Assembly (NCBI GenBank): GCA_018340375.1
Contig: JAFFJZ010000002.1
Span: 14,340,001 to 14,404,000, forward strand
From: Gonatopus flavifemur
Taxonomy: Eukaryota > Arthropoda > Insecta > Hymenoptera > Dryinidae
Direction: 5' to 3'
Length of the DNA: 64,000 nt
Shown: positions 35,023 through 45,205 of the stretch, piece after piece
Numbering within the stretch: the stretch's first letter is position 1
Layout: every line of letters starts with the position of its first letter
Made by a program: the position numbers and the translations under genes
Notes under the pieces: generated by a model
The model's input: the letters and a program-made list of their open reading frames with translations, nothing else
Databases searched by the model: none
Told to the model about the DNA's origin: nothing

Positions 35023-36125
35023 TTATATTTCAGAAAGGAATTGAAAAATTTCATCATTAATATTGAACTTAAGAACTATTATTAAATTTGATATGGAAAT
35101 ATGATATTCCATGAAGAATTTCGTATCAAATTTATCTAACACTAATTCCAAGCAACATGCGTCTGAATAAATCCTTATTATTTTCTTTAAACTGTATTCG
35201 AGTTTGACTTTCTTAACTGTTTTCGATAAGCTGTGCTTTTTCTTGAATTTTGTAGTATTTTCTTCTTCATTGTTCACCCACTGATGCTTCGGAAATAATT
35301 TTAATATCATGCTGGACTTTGATTTTGTGGGCGCGTTTTTTTTCAAATTTGTACTGATACCATCAGATGAAATTATCTCAAAGAAGGAGATTAATTGATG
35401 CAAATTCTCCAAGAATTAGAAGAATTTATTACGCTGTAGAACATTCACGAAGTAAATTTCATGTCTTGAAAAAAGTGCGCTCATTAGGACTTGATCATTG
35501 GGTAACTTGGATACGTGCTCAAAATTCTAATGCACTGGGGTGCAATTATATTTTTTTGCAATCAACCCCACCTCCTGTGACAAACGTTTCCAAAATGGCA
35601 CACATGGGGTCGTATTTTGCCACATTTAGCTAGCGACAAATGAATTTATGCGGATATGAATGTAATATCATTCAACTTCGACGAATAATTTCGTAATTTA
35701 TCATGTTCGCTTGGAATCTTGAAATTTCATCCCTCGTAGAATGAGTCGGATGTGTACCAACTGTTTCAATCGATTAAATTACAATTCATGAGTCCTGTAA
35801 GTAGGAGAAATATATGATTACCGTTATAGGCTGTACTGAAAAGCGAATAAACACTGCATGGGAAAACATATATATCAGACCAAGCAATATTTTTATTACT
35901 GTTCCACATGTCGTCGAGAAAGTATTTACTAGCGGAGTAGACTATTCATTGGTCGACAGATCCTTCATGCTTATGAATCGTAAATATTCGAACATTCACA
36001 AAGTTCTTGGAATGATGTTATCTCAATCATATTTTTATGATCCAAATTATATCGATTCAATCAAATTTGGATGCGTTTGTTTTTATGGGACTCCATTTAA
36101 TCAAGAAAATTACGTATCACAATGA
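35023..36125. other. Region of overlapping, unidentified open frames
   Basis: A minus-strand frame (35023-35412, 129 codons, TTG rather than ATG at the start) is lysine-rich. A plus-strand frame (35367-35633, 88 codons) overlaps it and contains HSRSKFHVLKKVRSLGLDHW. A third, led by an ATG at 35814 and ending at a TGA at 36125, encodes 103 residues including SGVDYSLVDRSFMLMNRKYS and KFGCVCFYGTPFNQENYVSQ. The last is the most gene-like because it has a true ATG and a balanced composition. No family is recognised, and its length is compatible with chance. Confidence 0.22.
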
Positions 36126-36501
36126 GTGATAACTTGTTCTTCTCGGGGAAGAAAAATAACCTAAGATTATATCTCACATTCACGATGTAATGATGAAACT
36201 TATCTTTTGATGAACATCAATTTAAGGAAAATCAACTGGCAGCTGGTTGAGCTTGAGTACTCTTCAATCGTGAAGAATAAAGCATGGAAGTAAAAATCGT
36301 TCAGTCATTTCAAAATAATCTATTAGGAATGTGGAATAATGAAATTTCAGCTGCAATATCATAATTGAGCCTTCGAATGCAATAACGATACGTAAACTTG
36401 AAAAGGCGCGGAAGAATTGTCCGAGTTGTGACTTCGGACATTGAAAAAAAATAAGAATTCTTGAAAAACCAATTGACTTCCCCATTTACACCTGTTTTCT
36501 A

Positions 36502-36697
36502 CACTGGAAAAAATATTTATTTGTAGAAATTGAATATTCAATTAAATGCAAAAACTGATTACTTGTGGTGTATAAATTATTTGTTTAGAAAACCAATTTA
36601 TTCAGAGCAAGCATTCCATTATTTGATTCGATTGAATATTTTATGGAGAGAGGACAAATAAACTATTCATTTGGTTGGAAGAAATTTTTTTCCACTA
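36502..36697. mobile_element. MITE, AAATGAATGATTATT family, copy 2
   Basis: CACTGGAAAAAATATTTATT follows a TA. The right arm AACTATTCATTTGGTTGGAA then GAAATTTTTTTCCACTATA matches other copies of the family. The right terminus has lost the GTG, so the TA on that side is approximate. Confidence 0.55.
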
Positions 36698-37407
36698 TAG
36701 AATTGAGAGTCTTTGCAAGTGTCGTTATTGCATCCAAAGGATCAATTGGAGCTCTTCGTTCGAATCATGGCACAAATTTCGTGTACATTGAAGAATTCGA
36801 ATAAAATCAGTATGGATAATCTGATTCAATCAATCGAATGAAGAGTTTACCAATCGGCGTATGTTGATCGCGTCCAATGATAGCTCATCAAGGGATGATT
36901 ACGGGAGATAACGTGGGTTCAGCAATAGCGATGAATAACTTGTACCAGTGACGCCATCATTACCCATTCAACAGGAACCATATATTGGTTGATCATTGTC
37001 AAGGCCGTAGCATTCTCAAACAAACAGCTAAAAGTCAGCCAACTTTTCTGCTATTTTATTCTATCATGGAAGTAATTCGAATGCATCTTCTGTTTCGCAT
37101 ACATTGAAAAGAAAACAAAGAATGAATGAAAAGTGAATTCAAGAATTGGTGACTATATATATAAAAAATAACCATCCCCAAGCGTAGGAAGAATGTCACC
37201 AGACAGCGTGATCCGCCCCAATTGCCTCATCCCCGCGACAAGTGCGATAAGTTTCAATAATGTATATAAATTTCGATATGTAATCGCGTGAACGCTGATG
37301 GCGTGAAGAGAAGGATAAATGAGAGGGATGGTGCGAAAGGTGTGTGAGGAAAGCGAGCCTACAAGATTTCGAATAAGTAGACGATAATGACATGGCTAGA
37401 GCTCGTA
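36698..37407. other. Nothing recognised
   Basis: There is a slightly GC-richer patch near 37.19-37.35 kb, with no identifiable product. Confidence 0.35.
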
Positions 37408-37599
37408 CACCGAGAGAAAAAGCATGCTCTGAGCGCAAGGGAGCACTTCACTCTTCTAACGCGTTTATTATAACGTGCGGTAAACACATGAACCCATGCT
37501 TTTTGAGTATGAGTCCCATGCGTTAAAAGCACGTTATAACAACAGCGCTAGAAGCGTAAAGGCCTCTCTTGCGTTTAGAGCATGCTTTTTCTCTCGGTG
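37408..37599. mobile_element. Short palindromic MITE with CACCGAGAGAAAAAGCATGC ends
   Basis: The first 20 bases, CACCGAGAGAAAAAGCATGC, are perfectly complementary to the last 20. GAGCGCAAGGGAG pairs with CTCTCTTGCGTTT, and farther in TATAACGTGC pairs with GCACGTTATA. It is a near-complete hairpin of 192 bp. No clean target duplication is seen. Confidence 0.7.
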
Positions 37600-37920
37600 C
37601 ACCAAGTGAGATATTAAGACGCGTTTGGAAAATTCTTAGATATACACCGCCTCATTTGGAATATAGCAATTCTCTTCTTTTCTTCTCTCGATTCTACGAG
37701 GAAATTGGAGGTCTGGGTGACTTTGCAGAGCACTGTTGCCAGGTCAGGGCTAGGTCCCCCTAACCTGACAACTTCGTCGCAAAGGCACCCATCGCCGTCG
37801 AATAGGATAAGTAATCCTTCCTTCTATCGAGACTAGCTAATCCAGCTTGTGAGTCGAGTTCGAGTTTTCAATCTTTGTACTCACATTATACATTCGGCTA
37901 TTCTTTTATAAAGGATATAT
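37600..37920. other. Spacer containing a small GC-rich hairpin
   Basis: At 37735-37772 GTTGCCAGGTCAGGG can pair with CCCTAACCTGACAAC. Such GTTGCCAG ends occur in hAT-type MITEs, so this may be a collapsed remnant. The rest shows nothing. Confidence 0.35.
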
Positions 37921-38771
37921 CCCAGGCAAGTAATACCAAGGCTAACAATTGAACCATGACTGGCGTCAAGCTTGGTATGGCAATTCTCGTTAGCCTAGCC
38001 TTGAGCAATTCTTGGCCCACCGTAGCTGACTCAGCGTTGATAGAGCCTTGGATGCCAATGCTAGGACCGAGCATATTTTCCCATGTTTGATTCAATTTTC
38101 GTTACCCAAGTCTCGACTGATGCTTGGCCCGTCACAGCTAACCAACCCTTAATAGCACCTCAGACATCAATGCTGGAACTAAGCATATTTCGCTGCGTTT
38201 GATTTATTTTCCGTCAACCGAGCTGTAATTGACACTTGGCTCGCCATAAGCCTAGATATAGCCACATGACGTGGACTTGGAATTTATTCGCATTTCAGAA
38301 ATTTGAAAGAGTATACGCCTGAATGTACGTCAGCCCAACTACGGGGATCCTCTCAACGTCTTCCCAGATTGCACAAGAGTCCTAAAAGAGTTCTTTATGA
38401 ATCCATTCTATTATTTCTGAACTCTTTCAGAACTCTTGTGCTATCTAGACTAAAGTGACTGTGTCGAAATCCAATATCCCGAAATTTCATGTGTCGGAAT
38501 ATATTATATTCAATCAAGCTTGGATACCAATAAGAAAACTATCCTATTCGTTGAGGTTGATTCTATATCAATCGTGGCACCAATACCGATTCAAAACATG
38601 GAATTCAATATTGATTGAATCTTGATATTGAACCCAGCTTGGATGCCAAGCGTTGAACATTGTTATCATCCCAAACATTAGTCTAATTTGGTGCCAATGT
38701 TGGTAACCATGCTAGGCCCAATGTTGACTAGCATTGGCTCAAGCTGGTACATTTATCAACGCATACTTAGG
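37921..38771. repeat. CCAAGCTTGG-type word array, possible CCC-ended element
   Basis: AT precedes CCCAGGCAAG on the left, and CTTAGG followed by AT lies on the right, a weak terminal match. The interior has many TTGGCATCCAAGCTTGG-like words in both orientations. At 38371-38441 a perfect-looking inverted repeat (GCACAAGAGT ... ACTCTTGTGC) is embedded. Boundaries are tentative. Confidence 0.4.
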
Positions 38772-38782
38772 ATACATATATA

Positions 38783-38995
38783 CACAGAAAAAAAAACATC
38801 TTGTATCAAGACAATATTGTTTTCGTTATATATGAAACACGGATGGTCTCAGTTCAATGCAATTTGCTTTGAATCAAACACAGGAAAAAGACAAAATTCT
38901 TGATTCAAAGCAAATTGCATTGAAGTGAGACAATCCGTGTTTCATATGTAACGAAAACAATATTTTCTTGATACAAGATAGTTTTTTTTTCTGTG
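38783..38995. mobile_element. Near-perfect 213-bp palindromic MITE with TA duplication
   Basis: The whole element folds on itself: CACAGAAAAAAAAAC, CTTGTATCAAG, TTGTTTTCGTTA, ATATGAAACACGGAT and CAATGCAATTTGCTTTGAAT all recur as complements on the other arm. I count only about five mismatches in roughly 90 paired bases. TA flanks both sides. The arm identity suggests a young insertion or recent conversion. Confidence 0.85.
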
Positions 38996-39056
38996 TACCC
39001 CGACTTATATATCACTCCGAATTGCCTTCACCTGTTCTCGATGATATAAAAGAGTA

Positions 39057-39214
39057 CACTGAGAATAATTCGTATGAGTTGGATTAACAAAATCAAGACA
39101 ACTGTATCATGTTAGTTGGAATTTAGTTCAGTTGGTTGAAGCAACTAGAAAAAACGGTTGACGTGTTTTTGAATCAACCTGATCAGTTGAAATGACTGAT
39201 AATTTTTCTGAGTG
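39057..39214. mobile_element. MITE with CACTGAGAATAATT ends and TA duplication
   Basis: CACTGAGAATAATT and the complement of AATTTTTCTGAGTG form the ends, flanked by TA. The interior carries AGTTGGATT, CAACTG and AGTTGAAATG words in both orientations. Confidence 0.65.
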
Positions 39215-39216
39215 TA

Positions 39217-39251
39217 GTAATGAAGTCAACAAACTATGTTGACTTCATTAC
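39217..39251. repeat. Perfect short hairpin
   Basis: GTAATGAAGTCAAC and GTTGACTTCATTAC are exact complements around a 7-base loop. It lies two bases after the preceding MITE. It could be a remnant arm or a chance structure; no terminator function is implied. Confidence 0.6.
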
Positions 39252-39740
39252 AAAGTATTCATAAAAAGTTCAGCCCCGCTCCAATTTTTACATAGTAAAA
39301 AAACCTGGGACTCCACTACGTCTTGGAAATGGAAAATTCCAGTGAATTTATTTTTCAGTACATTCAATGAAACTTTGCGGATTTTTTACTACAAAATTCG
39401 AACTTTCGCGATGAAATTCCAGTGAATGTGCCGGAATTGTCGATTCAATGTACTGGTTAACGACTTCCAGTGAAAATACTGAGATTTTCTTTTGGAATTC
39501 CAGTTTTGCGCGCATCTCGGATTCAGTCATCCTTGATGTACGCTTTGAAACGCCAAATATTACTCTTTTCGGACTCTTCGTATGCTTTCAATTAACTTTG
39601 CAAACACTCTTCCTGCATTCTTAGTTGCACGCTTCATTTTTATATATTATTTTAGACAATTTGTGGGGGCGCGTGGGCTGATTACTCTACAAAAAAATCG
39701 AATTCATCCAACTGACTGCACGGAGAAAAATAATACGATA

Positions 39741-40006
39741 CACTGAGAGAAAAAATTTCCGGCAACAATATGTAGAATATTTAGTTGAATAGTCGCCATA
39801 AAATACTTGATTGATTTGAATAAACTTTCATTGACTCAATTAAATAACCGTTCCCATTGATGAAATATTTCATAGCATACTAAATATTTGTTTGATTGAA
39901 TAAATATTTCATCGGATCAATGAAAGTTTATTCAAATCAATTGAGTATTTTATGGCGACTATTCAACTAAATATTTTATTGTTTCCGGACATTTTTTCTC
40001 TCAGTG
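39741..40006. mobile_element. Palindromic MITE with CACTGAGAGAAAAAA ends and TA duplication
   Basis: CACTGAGAGAAAAAATTTCC pairs with the right end (TTTTTTCTCTCAGTG). The arms continue for about 100 bases, including GAATAGTCGCCATAAAATAC and TTTGAATAAACTTTCATTGA with their complements. TA flanks both ends. Confidence 0.8.
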
Positions 40007-40129
40007 TACAAATCACAACACCCGAGAAAAAAATGGATTAGATCCAAAGGGATCTAAAAGGATCTAATTTGATCTTTTTTGATCCGAAAAATGGAATGCG
40101 GTAGATCTCTTTGGATTTAAATCGATGTA

Positions 40130-41416
40130 TCAGGTTGGCAACCAAGTAATTGCGGATTTCACTCATAGATGGTGTCAGTTGAATTTTTAGGTTTGCAGAA
40201 GTAGTACAAATGTAAAACACATCTTGTTATTTGATAGTTTGCAATTCAGCTGTCAATTAGTAACAAAAGTTTTTTGAACGTTTGCGTAGTTTTCGTTTGG
40301 CGTTCGTTGGAAAATAAAAAATCAAAAGGAACATTTTCGTCATATTTTGCTTTTTTATTTCCGCAAAGGGAAAAACGCATCGCAAGCTCATAAAAAGTTA
40401 TGTGCTGTTTATGGTGACGGAGCCTTAAAAGAACGGCAGTGTCAAAATTGGTTTGCCAAATTTCGTTCTGGTGATTTTTCACTCAAAGATGAAAAACGCT
40501 CTGGTCGTCCAGTGAACGTTGATGACGCCCTAATCGAAGCAATAATCGATTCGGATCGTCACAGTACAACACGTGAGATTGCAGAGAAACTTCATGTATC
40601 GCATACATGCATTGAAAATCATTTAAAACAACTTGGCTATGTTCAAAAACTCGATACATGGGTTCCTCGCGAACTGAAAGAAACGCATTTAACGGAACGC
40701 ATTAACATCTGCGATTTGCTAAAGAAACGTAATGAAAATGATCCATTTTTAAAACGACTGATAACTGGCGATGAAAAATGGGTTGTGTACAACAATATCA
40801 AGCGGAAAAGATCGTGGAGCAGGCCAGGTGAACTAACTCGAACAACAGCAAAAGCTGATATTCATCAAAAGAAGGTTTTGTTATCAGTTTGGTGGGATTA
40901 CAAAGGAATTGTCTACTTTGAACTCTTACCACCCAACCGAACGATCAATTCTGATGTCCACATTGAACAACTAACGAAATTAAACAATGCAGTTGAAGAA
41001 AAGCGGCCCGAATTGACAAATCGAAAAGGTGTTGTATTCCATCATGACAATGCAAGGCCACACACATCTTTGGTGACTCGGCAAAAATTATTGGAGCTTG
41101 GTTGGGATGTTTTGCCACATCCACCATATAGTCCTGACCTTGCACCATCTGATTACTTTTTGTTTCGATCTTTCCAAAACTCCTTGAATGGTAAAAATTT
41201 CAGTAATGATGATGATGTGAAATCGTACCTGATTCAGTTTTTTGCTAATAAAAACCAGAAGTTTTATGAACGTGGCATTATGATGCTGCCTGAAAGATGG
41301 CAAAAGGTCATTGATCAAAATGGGCAATACATTACAGAATAAAGTTATTTAGTTCCATGAAAAAAGTGGCTTTGATTTTCTAACAAAAATCCGCGATTAC
41401 TTAGTTGCCAACCCAA
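40130..41416 (+). mobile_element. Full-length mariner element, TA duplication
   Basis: The ends share GGTTGGCAAC, AAGTAAT and GCGGATTT as inverted repeats of about 28 bp with a few differences. TA precedes the left end and follows the right end. At 1287 bp it has the normal size of mariner elements and it spans a single transposase frame. It interrupts the AGATCT-rich MITE and so is the younger insertion. Confidence 0.93.
40290..41342 (+). pseudogene. Mariner transposase, open frame lacking an ATG
   Basis: The product is the cut-and-paste transposase of the Tc1/mariner group, acting in the nucleus on its own terminal repeats. Numbering from the TTG at 40347, residues 1-100 hold two helix-turn-helix DNA-binding segments. 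Residues 105-110 are the linker WVPREL, where mariners usually have WVPHEL. The catalytic triad is D142 (TGDEKWVVY), D234 (HHDNARPH) and D269 (PYSPDLAPSDYF), with exactly 34 residues between the last two, the DD34D signature. The frame is open from a TAG at 40287 to a TAA at 41340 without a stop or frameshift. However, no ATG occurs in it before residue 312. An ATA at 40314, eleven codons before the TTG, sits where a family start would be expected and may be a mutated initiator. Translation is therefore doubtful, although the catalytic residues are intact. Identification is certain; activity is not. Confidence 0.93.
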
Positions 41417-41708
41417 TAGATAGATCCATACAGATCGTAGCACGAATCAAAGCTCCTTTTGTATTTAGATCTCTGTAAATGTGAACAGATCTGTTTAGGT
41501 CTGAATTGATCTATTCAAATATAAATTGATCTAGACCAGTTTACAACTTTTTCCATTCAGGTCCACGTAGATCTATTATTATCCAAATGGATGTATCATT
41601 CAGATCCTAGCAGATTTACCGCATTCCATTTTTTTGATCTGAAGAGATCAAATTAGATCTAATTAGATCTAATTAGATCCCTTCAGATCTAATTCATTTT
41701 TTCTCGGG

Positions 41709-43112
41709 CATTCTCTAGTCAATCAATGGTATTAGGTCTAATCTCTTGAGAAGTACTCCTTGAATGTGACATTCGACAAAATAATACTATTCCACTACAT
41801 TATTTTTCTCGATGTTTCAATTTAGAAAAGAAAGTCTTCCAGTGATCATTTTGACGAATGTGAATGCTTGGGATTAATAGTTTTACTATAACATTCTCCT
41901 GATAGTAAATTACTATAGTAAATTATCATAAAGCATTCATGATCAATAACTTGAGCGAGGTTCAGATCGCACTTAAATAGAATTTGAGAGCGTAGTCAAT
42001 TGAAGAAGAATTTCTAATTTCAAAATAACTTTTCTCTCATACAGGTATCATGTACGAATGCAAAGTCTCAACCCCAACCCCTCGCACGGGACCGTACAAC
42101 AATTTCATTCAAATTCCTGACAAATATAAGCTCATTACGTTACGAATACTGTACGTACGTGAAAGTTCAGCATTTCTCCAGTTGAACGAGTAGAGTGTAG
42201 GGCAAGAGGTCAGTATTGTAATGCAGATGACAGAAGAAACCTTGAAAGAATCCTCGCTCAAACCGTTGGTCATTGGTCAGTACCCCCTATGTACGTACTA
42301 AAAATATACATCCAAATAAATTGTCCAGATCGGAACATACGGCTTCCTCTCTCATCCATGCATGTAACACGGTTCAACAGGATCAGTGGCATACACGCGT
42401 ATAATTCATATTCCATTTCTAGAATTATACACGATATATGTACTTTTATCACCATAGCACGCCCTTACTCCATCGTCGTTTGATAAATTGACTGCCACTC
42501 TGTGTCAAAATATGTATACGTTACACCGAACACCGAAAATTGCTTGATGCATTTTCCCAATGTGTGTCGATGTATGTGTAATCCGATCGATCAGTTATTC
42601 TCTCCATCCAGAAAAAAACCTTGAATTCAAGTTTGTAATTACTGAAAAAAATTCCATTTCCATCGCTGTCGGATAGTGCGGATTGACCAAATTTAATCAA
42701 TCACTTCGATTTGATTATGGATAAAAGAGAGCAGAGATGGTATCTTCAGGAGGTGCGTTCTGAAATTTCAAAAGAATTTCGCTTGAATCAATTATATATG
42801 CGCTGAAGAAAATTGTCTGTTATGAATTACTCATGGAGAATAGAGGAAAGAAGTACGATCACAATACTTTTGAAGTGTCCTCGAAAACGTAACCTAGATT
42901 GATCTCAAAATTGGCGCTGTCGTACGTGTGTACCGGTATGTACTACCAGTAACTATGGGAACCCAGTGTTTAACCAATAAGACTCCGGTTTTTACTGTCG
43001 CAAGCGCCATCAGTGGTAAAATTATGAACTATCTGGATCATAATTTCACGGACACTTTCCGTTGGAGAAATCAGGCTTTGATCGTACTCATTTTCTCTAT
43101 TCTCCATGGAAT
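41709..43112. other. Nothing recognised
   Basis: AT-rich spacer with short frames. No bounded element identified. Confidence 0.4.
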
Positions 43113-43953
43113 CCCTGGTAAAAATCGAACGTGCTTGAAACACCGTCAAAGCGTGCAATAAAGTGACAGAAGCGTTTGTGAAAAGTTTCGACCGCCAAAT
43201 GACTCTAAGGCAAATTTGGTTGAGCGTGCTATCACATTTCATTGAACGTCCAACGCACCCTTCTTACTGAACACTCTTCTCCAACTCTTCAATAACTCTT
43301 TCCTGATGTTTACGATGTTTCGGTAGTGAAGGTTTTCAACACGCTTATAGGACTTCCCTTGTGTATATGTTTTGATTCATTGAGAATTATATGATTTTGA
43401 GGTTAGAATGTTCAGAGGGTATTCTTTATCTTTTATACCAGTCGTTAAGCTAAAAAATTTTATTCGTATTCAAGATACATTTACCAATATAATTACTAAA
43501 CAACAATTGTTACGAATTATCGAACTGTAATTAGATGATGTTTGATATGTGCAAGTTAATTAAATTCTTTTGCACATTTAATGATTACACATGGGATATT
43601 GAAATTGATTTTTAAACTTTCAGGATGAAAAATCATTTTAATTCAATGAGAAAGATTGAATTTAAAGCACATGACACAGTTCATCAGGGAAATGCAGTTC
43701 CAATTTTTCAATCACCGATGTTAGCCTAGCGGTAAAGGACTTTCTCCCGAGTTCGGAAGTTCTTAGTTCGATTCCCCTTTGCAAATTATTTTTTTTTCAC
43801 TTTCTTTGGGCTCACTTTCATGCACGCTTTACATCCGCCAAATGACTCCTCCGAAACGCTTCTGATACTTTGAATTGACCCTTCGATTACTCTTATAGGA
43901 CTCTCTAATAACGTCTTTGTAACTCTTCGCAGAACGCTCCATTTTCACCAGGG
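43113..43953. mobile_element. MITE with CCCTGGTRAAAAT ends (AT duplication)
   Basis: CCCTGGTAAAAATCGAACGT and the complement of ACGCTCCATTTTCACCAGGG are the ends, flanked by AT. CCGCCAAATGACTC occurs on both sides of the interior (about 43.19 and 43.84 kb). A tRNA-like cassette lies within. The terminal six bases are shared with the CCCTGGT family at 8929, 48506 and 61560, but the interior differs. Confidence 0.65.
43713..43785 (+). repeat. tRNA-like (SINE-type) cassette
   Basis: TTAGCCTAGCGGTAAAGG is a very good pol III A box, and AGTTCGATTCC follows at 43765-43775 as a B box. The spacing matches a tRNA. The acceptor arms (ACCGATG and the bases after CCTTTGC) do not pair, so this is probably a tRNA pseudogene or SINE head. 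Whether it is transcribed cannot be told. Confidence 0.55.
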
Positions 43954-44070
43954 ATTACTAGATCCGCTAGTATATTGAGAATATACTTGCATTTCAAGGT
44001 TGGATAGCAAACGTTCTCTTCAAAATTACCAGACTTTCTATTGAAGCATGTTATTATTCTACTATTGAGT

Positions 44071-44632
44071 CACGGAAATTCTGGTATTTTTGAAGAAAAC
44101 GTTTGATATATAACCTCAAAATGTGAGGATATCTTCCCCGAGTCAAAAAGTGAAACCTGATTCAGCGCTGATTCGTTGCTAATTACGGAGTGAATCAGGG
44201 TGGATTTTATTTTTCGCCCTGATCTCGCCCTGTTCTTGAACTGACCCAAGTAGCACAACAAGTTAGAAATGCTAAGAAGGTTCTTTGAAGTTCTGAGTAA
44301 ATTTTATGAACATTCACAGGATCTTCGAATGGGACTGTTGCGGATAAGTATATTCTATGCATATTCTTAGAGTGTATTTTTCGAATTTATCCAAAACAGT
44401 CTCACCTGCACATTCTATGCATGATCTCAGAATTAACGCAGAATGTTTGAAATGTTCTTGTGTTACTCGGGGATCTTGGTTTAAAACTTCTCATTGAACC
44501 TGATGTCAACCTTTTTTTGACCTAATTCAACTCTGGATCATTGCGTATTACGGAGTTAATCAGGCTTTGAAAGGTGATACAATTTTTCGACTCGGGTCAA
44601 TACACTAGCGAGGCTAGTAATTTTTCTCCGTG
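44071..44632. mobile_element. Foldback MITE with CACGGA ends, interrupted
   Basis: CACGGAAATTC on the left pairs with AATTTTTCTCCGTG on the right with mismatches. CCGAGTCAAAAAGTG pairs with CAATTTTTCGACTCGG, and ATTACGGAGTGAATCAGG recurs as ATTACGGAGTTAATCAGG. A CCC-ended element is nested inside. Confidence 0.6.
44245..44471. mobile_element. MITE with CCCAAGTAGCACAA ends (GA duplication)
   Basis: CCCAAGTAGCACAA and the complement of TTGTGTTACTCGGG form the ends. GA flanks both sides. The interior carries CATTCTATGCAT and AGAATATGC-like words in both orientations. It is nested in the element at 44071-44632. Confidence 0.7.
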
Positions 44633-45024
44633 TGGACTGCACTGTGAACAACAATTGTAGAATTTCTCCCAAAAAATGATGGTAGCAAAGTTCCTCCATA
44701 GACAAGGAATTCTTCACCATAATTTGATGAACTTTTCCTTCATTCGTAGAGTGTTCCACACCCAAAAAACAAAATAATTCCTCAAAGTGGTGAAAAAAAG
44801 GCTCATGTCTTATGAAAAACCAGTTCTCACATGACGAGGGGACAGAATTCACCAGCAAGGTGAAGGGAAACTCCCCAAATTTTCCACATTGTAGGAAACA
44901 CAATTGACTCATTTGAATACAAAATTCAATTCATATTCAATTATTGATAGCAAATAATTATAGAATATTTTTTGGATTTCTTGACGTGAAACTGTGATGC
45001 ATCCACTTCGCTGTAAAACAAAAT

Positions 45025-45205
45025 TGCTGTAATTATAGGGACAGCACTGAATTGCTGTAATATATAATGAAATTTCTGTTCGATCTATCGAGGTCTTCGA
45101 TAAAAATGAGAATTCGCGGCAATGTTCACAGAAAATACGATGGATCTATAATGGATATTTCATTCTAAATTACAGCAATTTAATGTTATCCCTACATTAA
45201 TCGAA
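45025..45205. repeat. Foldback repeat with ATTGCTGTAAT arms
   Basis: AATTGCTGTAATATATAATG on the left pairs with CATTCTAAATTACAGCAATT on the right. TATAGGGACAGCA and TGTTATCCCTACA pair farther out. Probably a short MITE; ends not defined. Confidence 0.5.

Larger units (their letters stand above)
40021..41708. mobile_element. MITE, AGATCT-rich family, copy 2 (CA duplication), host of mariner
   Basis: CCCGAGAAAAAAATGGATTA and the complement of TAATTCATTTTTTCTCGGG are the ends. CA flanks both. GAAAAATGGAATGCGGTA and TACCGCATTCCATTTTTT mark the arms beside the insertion. Removing the mariner and one TA leaves about 399 bp, close to the 340 bp of copy 1. Confidence 0.85.

Noticed and set aside
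16100..36200. Endogenous viral locus, suggested by clustered broken frames in what might be a parasitoid wasp genome
   Set aside because: No viral motif was recognised in any frame and the host is only guessed, so no such claim is made.
43713..43785. Functional tRNA gene
   Set aside because: A and B boxes are good but the acceptor stem does not pair, so it is listed as a tRNA-like cassette only.
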